Origin: Chamaelirium japonicum | Taxonomy: Eukaryota > Streptophyta > Magnoliopsida > Liliales > Melanthiaceae | Direction of reading: 5' to 3' | Assembly: GCA_947650365.1 (NCBI GenBank) | Contig: CANTAL010000131.1 | Location: forward strand, 800,460-864,459 | DNA length: 64,000 nt | Shown here: positions 21,805 to 35,957 of the stretch, one piece after another | Numbering within the stretch: position 1 is the first letter of the stretch | How the letters are laid out: every line of letters begins with the position of its first letter | Program-made: the position numbers and the translations under genes | The notes under the pieces: model-generated | Told to the model about the DNA's origin: nothing | The model's database searches: none | Seen by the model: only the letters and a program-made list of their open reading frames with translations

Positions 21805-24219
21805 ATCCATTCTAATTCATTTGCACGATCCATTCTAATTCATTCGCACGATTCATTCTAATTCATTCATACGATCTATTCTAATTCTTTCGCACGAATG
21901 TATCCATTCTAATTCATTCACACGAATGTATCCATTGTAATTCATTCGTACGATCCATTCTAATTCCTTCGTACGATCCATTCTAATTCATTCATACGAT
22001 CCATTCTAATTCATTCGTACGATCCATTCTAATTCATTCGCACGATCCATTCTAATTCATTAGTACGATCCATTCTAATTCATTTATACGATCCATTCTA
22101 ATTCATTCGTACGTTCCAGTCTAATTCATTAGCATGATCCATGCTAATTCATTCGTACGATCCATTCTAATTCATTCGCACGATCCATTCTAATTCATTC
22201 GCACGAATGTATCCATTCTAATTCATTCGTACGATCCAATCTAATTCATTCGTACGATCCATTCTAATTCATTTATACGATCCATTCTAATTCATTCGTA
22301 TGATCCATTATAATTCATTCGCACGATCCATTCTAATTCATTCATACGATCCATTTTAAATCATTCGCACGAATGTATCCATTCTAATTCATTCATACGA
22401 TCCATTCTAATTCATTCGCACGAATGTATCCATTCTAATTCCTTTGTATGATCCATTCTATTTCATTCATACGATCCATTCTATTTCATTCGTATGATCC
22501 CATACGATCCATTCTTACTCATTCATACGATTCATTCTAATTCATTCGCACGATCTATTCTAATTCGTTCATACGATCCATTCTAATTCATTCATACGAT
22601 CCATTCTAATTCATTCGTAAGATCCATTCGAATTCATTCGCACGATCCATTCTAATTCATTCATACGATCCATTCTAATTCATTCGTACGATCCATTCTA
22701 ATTCATTCGGACGAATATATCCATTCTAATTCCTTCGTATGATCCATTCTAATTCATTCATACAATCCATTCTAATTCATTCGCACAATCTATTCTAATT
22801 CATTCATACGATCCATTCTAATTCTTTCGCACGAATGGATCCATTCTAATTCATTCGTATAATCCAATCTAATTCATTCGTACGGTCCATTCTAATTCAT
22901 TCGTACGATCCATTCTAATTCATTCGTACGATCTATTCTAATTCATTCGTACGATCCATTCTAATTCATTCGTACGATCCATTTTAATTCATTCATACAA
23001 TCCATTCTAATTCATTTGCATGAATATATCTATTCTAATTCATTCGTACGATCCATTCTAATTCTTTCGTACGATCCATTCTAATTCCTTCGTACAATCC
23101 ATTCTAATTCATTCGTATGATCCATTCTAATAATTCATACAATCCATTCTATTTCATTCGTACGATCCATTCTTACTCATTCGTACGATCCATTCTAATT
23201 CATTCATACGATCCAATCTAATTCATTTGCACGAATATATCCATTCTAATTCATTCATACGATCCATTCTATTTCATTCGTACGATGGATTCTTACTCAT
23301 TCGTATGATCCATTCTAATTCGTTCGTACGATCCATTCTAATTCATTCGTACGATCCATTCTAATTCATTCGCATGATCAATTCTAATTCATTCATACAA
23401 TCCATTCTAATTCATTCGCACGATCCATTCTAATTCATTCATACGATCCAATCTAATTCATTCATTCGATCCATACTAATTCATTCGTATGATCCATTCT
23501 AATTCCTTCGTACGATCCATTCTAATTCATTCCTATGATCCATTCTAATTCAATCGTACGATCCATTCTAATTCATTCGCACGATCCATTCTAATTCATT
23601 CGTACAATCCATTCTATTTCATTCGTACGATCCATTCTTACTCGATCAATTCTAATTCATTAATACGATCCATTCTTACTCATTCGTACGATCCATTCTA
23701 ATTCATTCATATGATCTATTCTAATTCATTAATATGATCCAATCTAATTCATTCATATGATCCATTCTAATTCCTTCGTACGATCCAATCTAATTCTTTC
23801 ACACGATCCATTCTAATTCATTCGTACGATCCAATCTAATTCATTCGCACGATCCATTCTAATTCATTCGTACGATCTATTCTATTTCATTCGTACGATC
23901 CATTATTACGATCCATTCTAATTCATTCGCACGATCCATTCTAATTCATTAATACGATCCATTCTAATTCATTCGTACGACGCACGATCTATTCTAATTC
24001 ATTCATACGATCCAATCTAATTCATTCATACGTATCCATTCTAATTCATTCGTACGATCCATTCTAATTCATTCATATGATCCATTCTAATTCATTCGTA
24101 CGATCCATTCTAATTTATTTGTACGATCCATTCTAATTCATTCGTACGATCCATTCTAATTCATTCATACGATCTATTAAATCATTCGCACGAATGTATC
24201 CATTCTAATTCATTCGTAC
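21805..24219 (-). repeat. Long - block (2.4 kb)
   Basis: About 104 reverse units. The marker GTACGACGCAC is at 23,975-23,985, followed by the same ATCT/CAATCT order as at 17,709. Two damaged joins lie near 22,500 (GATCCCATACG) and 23,640 (TTACTCGATCAATTC). Confidence 0.9.
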
Positions 24220-24911
24220 GAAGGAATTAGAATGGATCGTACGAATGAATTAGAATGGATACATTCGTGCGAATGAATTAGAATGGATTATACGAATGAA
24301 TTAGAATGGATTGTACGAATGTATCCATTCTAATTCATTCGTATGATCCATTCTAATTCCTTCGTACGATCCATTCTAAATCATTCAAACGATCCAATCT
24401 AATTCATTCATACGATCCATTCTAATTCATTCGCACAATCTATTCTAATTCATTCGTACGATCCATTCTAATTCATTCGCACAATCTATTCTAATTCATT
24501 CATACGATCTATTCTAATTCATTCATACGATCCATTCTAACGTATGAATGAATTAGAATGGATCGTACGAAGGAATTAGAATGGATCGTACGAAGGAATT
24601 AGAATAGATCGTACGAAAGAATTAGAATGGATACATTCGTACAATCCATTCTAATTCATTCGTACGATCCATTCTAATTCATTTGCACGAATGTATCCAT
24701 TCTAATTCATTCGTACGATCCATTCTAATTCCTTCGTACGATCCATTCTAATTCATTCGTACGTTAGAATGGATCGTATGAATGAATTAGAATGGATCGT
24801 ATGAATGAATTAGAATAGATTGTGCGAATGAATTAGAATGGATCGTACGAATGAATTAGAATGGTGCGAATGAATTAGAATGGATCGTGCGAATGAATTA
24901 GAATGGATCGC
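24220..24911. repeat. Mosaic of five short blocks
   Basis: + 24,220-24,319; - 24,320-24,540; + 24,541-24,639; - 24,640-24,764; + 24,765-24,911. The last switch is GGATCGCGTACAAT (from 24,905), a join also present at 46,924 with matching flanks on both sides. Confidence 0.88.
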
Positions 24912-25623
24912 GTACAATACATTCTATTTCATTCGTACGATCCATTCTTACTCATTAGCACGATCCATTCTATTTCATTCGTACGATCCATTCTTACTCA
25001 TTAGCACGATCCATTTTAATTCATTCGCACAATCTATTCTAATTCATTTGCACAATCCATTCTAATTCATTCATACGATCCATTCTAATTCATTCGCACG
25101 AATTTATCCATTCTAATTCATTCGTACGATCCATTCTATTTCATTCGTACGATCCATTCTTACTCATTCGTACGATCCATTCTAATTCATTTGCACGAAT
25201 ATATCCATTCTAATTCATTCGTACGATCCATTCTAATTCCTTCGTACGATCCATTCTAATTCATTAATACGATCCAATCTAATTCATTCGTACGATCAAT
25301 TCTAATTCATTAGCACGATCCATTCTAATTCATTCATACAATCCATTCTAATTCTTTCACACGATCCATTGCTAATTTATTCGCACGATTTATTCTAATT
25401 CATTAGCACAATCCATGCGAATTCATTCGCACGATCCATTCTAATTCATTCATATGATCCATTCTAATTCATTCATACGATCTATTCTAATTCTTTCGCA
25501 CGAATGTATCCATTCTACTTCATTCATACGATCTAATCTAATTCATTCCTACGATCCATTCTAATTCATTCGTACGATCCATTCTAATTCCTTCATACGA
25601 TCCATTCTAATTCATTCGGACGA
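24912..25623 (-). repeat. - satellite block
   Basis: Reverse units. The first part (to about 25,040) repeats the AATAG-type core / TTACTCATTAGCACG order also seen after the twin switch at 46,930. Confidence 0.88.
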
Positions 25624-25672
25624 ATGGATCGTGCGAATGAGTAAGAATAAATCATATGAATCTAATAGAATG
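25624..25672 (+). repeat. Degenerate two-unit + block
   Basis: Two forward units in poor condition (AAGAATAAATCATATG, TCTAATAGAATG). It is among the most diverged units in the window and sits in an otherwise regular - region. Confidence 0.8.
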
Positions 25673-28600
25673 TACGATATATTCTAATTTATTCGTACGA
25701 TCCATTCTAATTCATTCATATGATCCATTCTAATTTATTCTCACGAATGTATCCATTCTAATTCATTCGTACGATCCATTCTAATTCATTTGTACAATCC
25801 ATTCAATTTCATTCGTACGATCCATTCTTACTCATTCGTATGATCCATTCTAATTCATTCGTACGATCCATTCTAATTCCTTCGTACGAATGTATCCACA
25901 CTAATTCATTCGTACGATCCATTCTAATTCATTCGCACGATCCATTCTAATTCCTTCATACGATCCATTCTAATTCTTTCGTACGATCCATTCTAATTCA
26001 TTCATACGATCCATTCTAATTCATTCGTACGATCCATTCTAATTCATTCGTATGATCCATTCTAATTCATTCGTACAATCCACTCTAATTCATTCGCATG
26101 ATCCATTCGAATTCACTCATACGATTCATTCTAATTCATTCGTACGATCCATTCTAATTCATTCGTACGAATGTATCCATTCTAATTCATTAGTACGAAT
26201 GTATCCATTCTAATTCCTTCGTACGATCCATTCTAATTCCTTCGTACGAATCATTCTTACTCATTCGTACGATCCATTCTTACTCATTCGTACGATCCAT
26301 TCTAATTCATTCGCACGAATGTATCCATTCTAATTCATTCGTACGATCCATTCTAATTCCTTCGTACGATCCATTCTAATTCCTTCGTACGATCCATTCT
26401 AATTCCTTTGTACGACCTATTATATTTCATTCGTATCGTACGATCCATTCTAATTCATTCGCACGATCCATTCTAATTCATTCATACGATCCATTCTAAT
26501 TCTTTCGTACGATCCATTCTAATTCATTCGCACAATCCATTCTAATTCACTAATACGAGCCAATCTAATTCATTCATACGATCCATTCTAATTCATTCGC
26601 ACGATCTATTCTAATTCATTCATACGACCTATTCTAATTCATTCGTACGATCCATTCTAATTCATTCATACGATCCATTCTAATTTCACACGATCCATTC
26701 TAATTCATTTGTATAATCCATTCTTATTCATTCCCATGAATGTATCCATTCTAATTCATACGTACGATCCATTCTAATTCATTTATATGATCCAATCTAA
26801 TTCATTCATATAATCCATTCTAATTCATTCGCACAAATTTATCCATTCTAATTCATTCGTACGATCCATTCTAATTCATTCGCACGATCCATTCTAATTC
26901 ATTAATACGATCCAATCTAATTCATTCATACGATCCATTCTAATTCATTCGCACGAATGTATCCATTCTAATTCATTCGTACGATCCATTCCAATTCATT
27001 CGCACAATCTATTCTAATTCATTCGTACGATCCATGCTAATTCATTCGTACAATCCATTCTAATTCATTCGCACGATCCATTCTAATTCATTTGCACGAA
27101 TGTATCTATTCTAATTCATTCGTACGATCCATTCTAATTCATTCGTACAATCCATTCTATTTTATTCGTACGATCCATTCGTACGATCCATTCTAATTCA
27201 TTCGTACGATCCATTCTTACTCATTCGCACGATCCATTCTAATTCATTCGCACGAATGTATCCATTCTAACTCATTCGTACGATCCATTCTAATTCATTC
27301 GTACAATCCATTCTATTTTATTCGTACGATCCATTCTTACCATTCGTATGATCCATTCTAATTCATTCGCACGAATGTATCCATTCTTATTCATTCGTAC
27401 AATCCATTCTAATTCCTTCGTATGAACCATTCTAATTCATTCCCATGAATGTATCCATTCTAATTGATACGTACAATCCATTCTATCTCATTCGTTCGAT
27501 CCATTCTTACTCATTCGTACGATCCATTCTGATTCATTTGCACGAATGTATCCACTCTAATTCATTCGTACGATCCATTCTAATTGCTATGATCCATTCT
27601 AATTCATTCGTACGAATGTATCCATTCTAATTCATTCATACGATCCATTCTAATTCATTCGCACGATCTATTCGAATTCACTCATACGATCCATTCTAAG
27701 TCATTCATACGATCCATTATAATTCATTCGCACGATCCATTCTAATTCATTCATACGATCCATTCTAATTCATTCGTACGATCCATTCTAATTCATTCGC
27801 ACGATCCATTCTAATTCATTCATACGATCCATTCTAATTCATTCATACAATCCATTTTAATTCATTCGTACGATCCATTCTAATTCATTCGCATAATCTA
27901 TTCTAATTCATTCGTACGATCCAATCTAATTCCTTCGTACAATCCATTCTAATTCCTTCGTACGATCCATTCTATTTCATTCATAGGATCCATTCTAATT
28001 CATTCGTACGATCCATTCTAATTCCTTCGTACGATCCATTCTAATTCATACGATCCATTCTATTTCATTCATACGATCCATTCCAATTCATTCACACGAT
28101 CCATTCTAATTCATTCATACGATCCAATCTAATTCATTCATATGATCCATTCTAATTCATTCGCACAATCTATTCTAATTCATTCATACGATCCATTCTA
28201 ATTCATTCGTACGGTCCATTCTAATTCATTCGCACGATCCATTCTAATTTATTCGCACGAATGTATCCATTCTAATTCATTCGTATGTATCCATTCTAAT
28301 TCATTCGTACGATCCATTCTATTTCATTCGTACGATTCATTCTTACTCATTCATACGATCCATTCTAATTCGTAAGTACGATCCATTCTAATTCATTCAT
28401 ACGATCCATTCTAATTCATTTGCACGATCCATTCTAATTCATTCGTACGATCCATTCTAATTCATTTGCACAATCTGTTCTATTTCATTCGTACGATCCA
28501 TTCTAATTCATTCGTACGATCCATTCTAATTCATTCATACGATCCATTCTAAGTCATTCGTATGATCCATTCTAATTCATCCGCAGGATCCATTCTAATT

Positions 28601-28727
28601 CATAATTACAATCTATTCTAATTAATTCGTACGATCCATTCTAATTCATTCGTACAATCCATTCTATTTCATTCGTACGATCCATTCTTACTCATTCGTA
28701 CGATCCATTCTAATTCATTCTATTTCA
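25673..28727 (-). repeat. Longest - block (3.05 kb)
   Basis: About 130 reverse units. The string near 26,397-26,540, with the rare CCTATTATATTTC core and the join CGTATCGTACG, matches about 5,615-5,760 at an offset of 20,781 bp. A 61-codon open frame at 27,445-27,630 is a repeat artefact. Confidence 0.9.
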
Positions 28728-29026
28728 TGGGAATGAATTAGAATGGATTGTACGAATGAAATAGAATGGATCGTACGAATGAATTAGAATGGATAAATTC
28801 GTGCGAATGAATTAGAATGGATTGTACGAATGAATTAGAATGAATACATTCGTGCGAATGAATTAGAATAGATTGTACGAATGAATTTGAATGGATCATA
28901 CGAATGAATTAGAATGGATTGTACTAAGGAATTAGAATGGATACATTCGTGCGAATGAATTCGAATGGATCGTACGAATGAATTAAAATAGATTGTGTGA
29001 ATGAATTAGAATGAATCATACGTAGG
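28728..29026 (+). repeat. + satellite block
   Basis: Thirteen forward units, with 28-bp forms near 28,790, 28,840 and 28,935. Confidence 0.86.
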
Positions 29027-29082
29027 AATGTATCCATTCTAATTCCTTCGTACGAATGGATCCATTCTAATTAGAATGGATC
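29027..29082. repeat. Two-unit - block with 24-bp palindrome
   Basis: Two reverse units, then a perfect spacer-less palindrome at 29,059-29,082 centred on CTAATTAG in the core rather than the linker. It also contains GGATCC at its left side. Confidence 0.88.
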
Positions 29083-30402
29083 GTACGAATGAAATAGATT
29101 GGATCGTACGAATGAATTAGAATGGATCATGCGAATAAATTAGAATGGCTCGTACGAATGAATTAGAGTGGATACATTTGTACGAAGGAATTAGAATGGA
29201 TCGTACAAATGAATTAGAATGGATTCATTCGTGCAAATGAATTAGAATGGATCGTATGAATGAATTAGAATGGATTGTATGAATGAATTAGAATGGATCG
29301 TACGAATGAATTAGAATGGATACATTCGTGCGAATGAATTAGAATGGATTATACGAATGAGTAAGAATGGATCGTACGAATGAAATAGAATGGATTGTAC
29401 GAATGAATAAGAATGGATCATACTAATGAATTAGAATGGATCGTGCGAATGAATAAGAATGGATCGTGCGAATGAATTAGAATAGATTGAGCAAATGAAT
29501 TAGAATGGATCGTACGAATGAGTAAGAATGGATCGTACGAATGAAATAGAATGGATCGTACGAATGAATTAGAATGGATCGTGCGAATGAATTAGAATGG
29601 ATCATACGAATGAATTAGAATAGATTGTGCGAATGAATTAGAATGGATCATACAATGAATTAGAATAGATCGTAATAATGGATCATACGAATGAAATAGA
29701 ATGGATCGTACGAGTGAATTAGAATTCATTCGTACGAATGAAATAGAATGGATCGTACAAAGGAATTACAATGGATCGTACGAAGGAATTAGAAAAGATC
29801 GTACGAATTAATTAGAATGGATACATTCGTGCAAAAGAATTAGAATCGATTGTATAAATGAGATAGAATGGATCGAATGAATGAATTAGAATGGATCGTG
29901 CGAATGAATTAGATTGGATCGTATGAATGAATTAGAATGGATCGTACGAATGAATTAGAATAGATTGTGCGAATGAATTAGAATGGATCGTACGAATGAA
30001 TTAGAATTGATCGTACGAATGAATTAGAATAGATTGTGCGAATGAATTAGAACGGATCGTACGAATGAATTAGAATGGATCGTATGAATGAATTAGAATG
30101 GATCGTACGAATGAATTAGCAGGATCGTGCGAATGAATTAGAATGGTTCGTGCGAATGAATTAGAATGGATCGTATGAATGAATTAGAATGGATCGTGTG
30201 AATGAATTAGAATGGATCATATGAATCAAATAGAATGGATCGTATGAATTAGAATGTATCGTACGAAGGAATTAGAATGGATCGTATGAATGAATTTGAT
30301 TGGATCGTATTAATGATTTAGAATGGATTGTATGAATGAATTAGAATCGATCGTACGAATGAGTAAGAATGGATCGTATTAAAGAATTAGAATTGATCGT
30401 GC
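29083..30402 (+). repeat. + satellite block
   Basis: About 57 forward units. 29,600-29,930 is the second copy of the 20,370-20,700 string. It ends in the 8-bp palindrome GTGCGCAC (30,399-30,406). Confidence 0.89.
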
Positions 30403-31026
30403 GCACGAATCTTTCAAATTCATTCGTACAATCCATTCTAATTCAATCGCACGATCCATTCGAATTCACTCATACGATCCATTCTAATTCATTCATACAA
30501 TCCATTCCAATTCATTCGCACGATCCATTCTAATTCTTTCACACGATCCATTCTATTTCATTTATACGATCCATTCTAATTCATTCGCACGACCCATTCT
30601 AATTCATTCATACGATCCATTCTAATTCATTCGTACGATCCATTCTAATTCATTTGCACGATCCATTCTAATTCATAAGTACGATCCATTCTAATTCATT
30701 CATACGATCCATTCTAATTCATTTGCACGATCCATTCTAATTCCATTCTATTTCATTCGTACGATCCATTCTTACTCAATCGTATAATCCATTCTAAATC
30801 ATTCGCACGAATGTATCCATTCTAATTCATTCGTACGATCCATTCTAATTCATTCGCACGATCCATTTTAATTCATTAATACGATCCAATCTAATTCATT
30901 CATATGATCCATTCTAATTCATTCGCACAAATATATCTATTCTAATTCATTCGTACGATTCTAATTCATTCATACAATCCATTCTAATTCTTTCACACGT
31001 CATACGATCCATTCTAATTCCTTCGT
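30403..31026 (-). repeat. - satellite block
   Basis: Reverse units. A damaged join TTTCACACGTCATACG near 30,993-31,005 also occurs at about 51,310 and 61,085, linking this block to the large duplication. Its right switch is at CTTCGTACGAATG. Confidence 0.88.
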
Positions 31027-32340
31027 ACGAATGAATTAGAATGGATTGTACGAAGGAATTAGAATGGATACATTCGTACGAATGAATTAGAATGGATCCT
31101 ACGAATGAATTAGAATAGATTGTGCGAATGAATTAGAATGGATCGTATGAAAAAATTAGATTGGATCGTATGAATGAATTAGAATGGATCGTGCGAATGA
31201 ATTAGAATGGATCGTACGAATGAATTAGAATGGATCATACAAATGAAATAGATGGATACATTCGTGCGAATGAATTAGAATAGATCGTACAAATGAGTAA
31301 GAATGGATCGTACGAATGAAATAGAATGGATTGTATGAATGAATTAGAATGGATCGTACAAATGAAATAGAATGGATCGTACGTATGAATTAGAATGGAT
31401 CGTGCGAATGAATTAGAATGGATCGTATGAATGAATTAGAATGGATCGTACGAATGAAATAGAATGGATCATGCGAATGAATTAGAATGGATCATGCGAA
31501 TGAAATAGAATGGATCGTGCGAATGAAATAGAATGGATACAAATGAATTAGAATGGATCATACGAATGAATTAGAATGGATCGTACGAATGAAATAGAAT
31601 GGATCGTGCAAATGAATTAGAATGGATCGTGCGAATGAATTAGAATGGATCGTGTGAATGAAATAGAATGGATACAAATGAGTTAGAATGGATCATACGA
31701 ATGAATTAGAATGGATCGTATGAGTGAATTCGAGTGGATCGTGCGAATGAATTAGAATGGATTGTACGAATGAATTAGAATGGATCGTGCTAATGAGTAA
31801 GAATGGATCGTACGAATGAATTAGAATGGAATGTATGAATGAATTAGAATGGATCGTACGAAGGAATTAGAATGGATCGTACGAATGAATTAGAATGGAT
31901 ATATTCGTGCGAATGAATTAGAATGGATCGTACGAATGAGTAAGAATGGATCGTACGAATGAAATAGAATGGATTGTACGAAGGAATTAGAATGGATACA
32001 TTCGTGCGAATGAATTAGAATGGATTGTACGAATGAATTAGATTGGATCGTGCGAATGAATTAGAATGGATCGTACAAATGAGTAAGAATGGGTCGTGCG
32101 AATGAATTAGAATGGATCGTACGAATGAATTCGAATGGATACATTCGTGCAAAAGAATTAGAATGGATTGTATGAATGAATTAGAATGGATCGTGCGAAT
32201 GAATTAGAATGGATTCATTCGTGCGATTGAATTAGAATGGATCGTATGAATGAATTAGATTGGATCGTATGAATGAATTAGAATGGATCGTGCGAATGAA
32301 TTAGAATGGATCGTACGAATGAATTAGAATGGATCGTATG
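31027..32340 (+). repeat. + satellite block
   Basis: About 57 forward units. Two short joins, GAATGGATACAAATG-type (near 31,535 and 31,672), sit about 140 bp apart in a locally duplicated string of AATAG-core units. GTAAG/AATAG pairs lie near 31,290 and 31,940. Confidence 0.88.
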
Positions 32341-32571
32341 TTCTAATTCATTCGCACGAATGTATCCATTCTAATTCATTCGTACGATCCATTCTAATTC
32401 ATTCATACGATCCATTCTATTTCATTTGCACGAATATATCCATTCTAATTCATTCGTATGATCCATTCTAATTCATTCGTCCGATCCATTCCAATTCATT
32501 CGCACAATCTATTCTAATTTATTCGTACGATCAATTCTAATTCATTAGCACGATCCATTATAATTCATTCG
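32341..32571 (-). repeat. - satellite block
   Basis: Ten reverse units with 28-bp forms at the left edge and near 32,430. It ends CATTCGGAATGG without a linker. Confidence 0.87.
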
Positions 32572-34310
32572 GAATGGATCATACGAATGAATTAGAATGG
32601 ATCGTATGAGTGAATTCGAATGGATCGTGCGAATGAATTAGAATGGATTGTACGAATGAATTAGAATGGATCGTATGAATGAATTAGATTGGATCATATG
32701 AATGAATTAGAATGGATTGTGCGAATGAATTAGAATGGATCGTACGAATGAATTAGAATGGATCGTATGAATGAAATAGAATGGATCATATGAATTAGAA
32801 AGGATCGTATGAAGGAATTAGAATGGATCGTATGAATGAATTAGATTGGATCGTATTAATGAATTAGAATGGATCGTACGAATGAATTAGAATGGATCGT
32901 ACGAATGAGTAAGAATGGATTGTATTAATGAATTAGAATTGATCGTGCGAATGAATTAGAATGGATCGTACGAATGAATTAGAATGGATCGTACGAATGA
33001 ATTAGAACGGATCGTGCGAATGAATTAGAATGGATCGTATGAATGAGTAAGAATGGATCGTACGAATGAAATAGAATGGATTGTACGAATGAATTAGAAT
33101 GGATCGTACGAATGAATTAGAATGGATCGCACGAATGAATTAGAATGGATAGATCATATGAATGAATTAGAATGGATCGTACAAAGAAATTAGAATGGAT
33201 CATACGTATGAATTAGAATGGATCGTACGTGAATTAGAATGGATCGTACGTGAATTAGAATGGATCGTACGTATGAATTAGAATGGATTCATTCGTGCGA
33301 ATGAATTAGAATGGATCGTGCAAATGAATAAGAATGGATCGTACGAATGAATTAGAATGGATCGTACGAATGAATTAGAATGGATACATTCGTGCGAATG
33401 AATTAGAATGGATCGTACGAATGAGTAAGAATGGATCGTACGAATGAAATAGAATTGATTGTACGAATGAATTAGAATGGATCGTACGAATGAATTAGAG
33501 TGAATACATTCGTACAAATGAATTAGAATGGATCGTACGAATGAATTAGAATGGATCGTGCGAATGAATTAGAATGGATCATACGAATGAATTAGAGTGG
33601 ATCGTATGAATGAATTAGAATGGATCGTACGAATGAATTAGAATGGATACATTCGTGCGAATGAATTATAATGGATACATTCGTGCGAATGAATTAGAAT
33701 GGATCGTATGAATGAATTAGAATGGATCATACGAATGAATTAGAATGGATCCTACGAATGAATTAGAATGGATACATTTGTGCGAATGAATTAGAATAGA
33801 TCATACGAATGAGTAGGAATGGATCGTACGAATGAAATAGAATGGATCATACGAATGAATTAGAATGGATCATACAAATAAATTAGAATGGATCGTATGA
33901 ATGAATTAGAATGGATTATACGAATGAATTAGAATGGATACATTCGTGCGAATGAATAAGAATGGATCGTACGAATGAAATAGAATGGATCGTATGAATA
34001 AAATAGAATGGATCGTACGAATGAATTAGAATAGATCGTACGAAGGAATTAGAATGGGTCATACGAATGAATTAGAATGAATGGATCGTACGAATAAATT
34101 AGAATGGATCGTATATGAATGAATTAGAATGGATACATTCGTGCGAATGAATTAGAATGGATCGTATGAATGAATTAGAATGGATCGTGCGAATGAATTA
34201 GAATGGATACATTCGTGCGAATAAATTAGAATGGATCGTATGATTGAATTAGAATGGATCATACTTATGAATTAGAATGGATCGTATGAATGAATTAAAA
34301 TGGATACATG
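32572..34310 (+). repeat. + satellite block (1.7 kb)
   Basis: About 75 forward units. Near 33,225-33,260 two units lack part of the linker and core start (CGTACGTGAATTAG twice, 22 bp apart). GTAAG/AATAG pairs lie near 33,045, 33,420 and 33,810. A 27-bp GAATGAATGG unit near 34,075 is the third relative of those at 1,750 and 18,430. Confidence 0.89.
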
Positions 34311-34846
34311 ATCCATTCTAATTCATTCATACGATCCATTCTAATTCATTCGTACAATCCATTCTAATTCATTCGCACGATCCATTCTAATTCATTCGCA
34401 CGAATGTATCCATTCTACTTCATTCGTACGATCCAGATCCATTCTAATTCATTCGTACGATCCATTCTAATTCATTCGCACAATCTATTCTAATTCATTA
34501 GTACGATCCATTTTAATTCATTCGTACGATCGTACGAATGAATTAGAATGGATCATACGAATGAGTAAGAATGGATCGTACGAATGTATCCATTCTAATT
34601 CATTCGTACGATCCATTCTAATTCATTCGTACACATGCGAATGAATGAGAATAGATCATACGAATGATTAAGAAATGGATCGTAGGAATGAATTAGAATG
34701 GATACATTCGTGCGAATGAATTAGAATGGATCGTATGAATGAATTATGTTGGATCGTATGAATGAATTAGAATGGATCGTATGACGTGTGAAAGAATTAG
34801 AATGGATTGTATGAATGAATTACAATGGATCGTATGAATGAATTAC
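34311..34846. repeat. Mosaic of four blocks
   Basis: - 34,311-34,530; + 34,531-34,584; - 34,585-34,634; + 34,635-34,845. The first internal switch is a perfect 32-bp palindrome. Confidence 0.88.
34514..34545. repeat. Perfect 32-bp palindrome at a strand switch
   Basis: Reverse array meets forward array at TCGTACGATCGTACGA. Arms of 16 bases are exact, with no spacer. The same switch type occurs at 51,553-51,598 and 61,322-61,371. Confidence 0.92.
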
Positions 34847-35873
34847 TCTAATTCATTCGCACGAATGTATCCATTCTAATTCATTCATACGATCCATTCT
34901 AATTCATTCGTACGATCCATTCTAATTCATTCGCACGAATGTATCCATTCTAATTCATTCGTCCGATCCATTCTAATTCATTCGCATGATCCATTCTAAT
35001 TCATTCGCACAATCTATTCTAATTCATTCGTACGATCCATTCTAATTCATACGTACGATCTATTCTAATTCATTCGTACGATCCATTCTAATTCATTCGC
35101 ACAATCTATTCTAATTCATTCGTACGATCCATTCTAATTCATTCGTACGATCTATTCTAATTCAATCGTACGACCCATTCTAATTCATTCGCACGAATGT
35201 ATCCATTCTAATTCATTCATACAATCTACTCTAATTCATTCGTACGATCCATTCTAATTCATTCGTACAATCCATTCTATTTCATTCGTACGATCCATTC
35301 TTACTCATTCGTATGATCCATTCGAATTCATTCGCACGAATGTATCCATTCTAATTCATTCGTATGATCCATTCTAATTCCTTTGTACGAACCATTCTAA
35401 TTCATTCGTACAATCCATTCTATTTCATTCGTACGATCCATTCTTACTCATTCGTATGATCCATTCTAATTCATTCGCACGAATGTATCCATACTAATTC
35501 ATTCCTACGATCCATTCTACTTCATTCGTACGATCCATTCTAATTCATTCATACGATCCATTCTAATTCATTCATACGATCAATTCTAATTCATTCGCAG
35601 GAATGTATCCTTTCTAATTCATTCGTACGATCCATTCTAATTCATTCGTACGATCCATTCTAATTCATTAGCATGATCTATTCTAATTCATTCGTACAAT
35701 CCATTCTATTTCATTCGTACGATTCATTCTTACTCATTCGTATGATCCATTCTAATTTATTCGTACGAATGTATCCATTCTAATTTATTCGTACGATCCA
35801 TTCTAATTCATTCGCACGATCAATTCTAATTCATTCGTACGATCCATTCTAATTCATTCGTACAATCCATTCT
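34847..35873 (-). repeat. - satellite block
   Basis: About 44 reverse units. Two AATAG-type/GTAAG-type reverse pairs lie near 35,270 and 35,410, about 137 bp apart, inside a locally repeated string. It ends at TCTAGA (about 35,871-35,876). Confidence 0.89.
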
Positions 35874-35957
35874 AGAATGAATTAGAACGGATCATACGAA
35901 TGAAATAGAAAGGATCGTAAGAATGGATCATACGAATGTTATCGTATGATCCATTCT
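35874..35957. repeat. Short + block closed by a 16-bp-arm hairpin
   Basis: Three forward units, then arms 35,920-35,935 and 35,942-35,957 (exact reverse complements) around the 6-base loop ATGTTA. The array returns to - orientation through this hairpin. Confidence 0.9.

Noticed and set aside
33278-33517. 79-codon open frame on the - strand
   Set aside because: Same repeat arithmetic as the other frames; the surrounding units continue unchanged on both sides.
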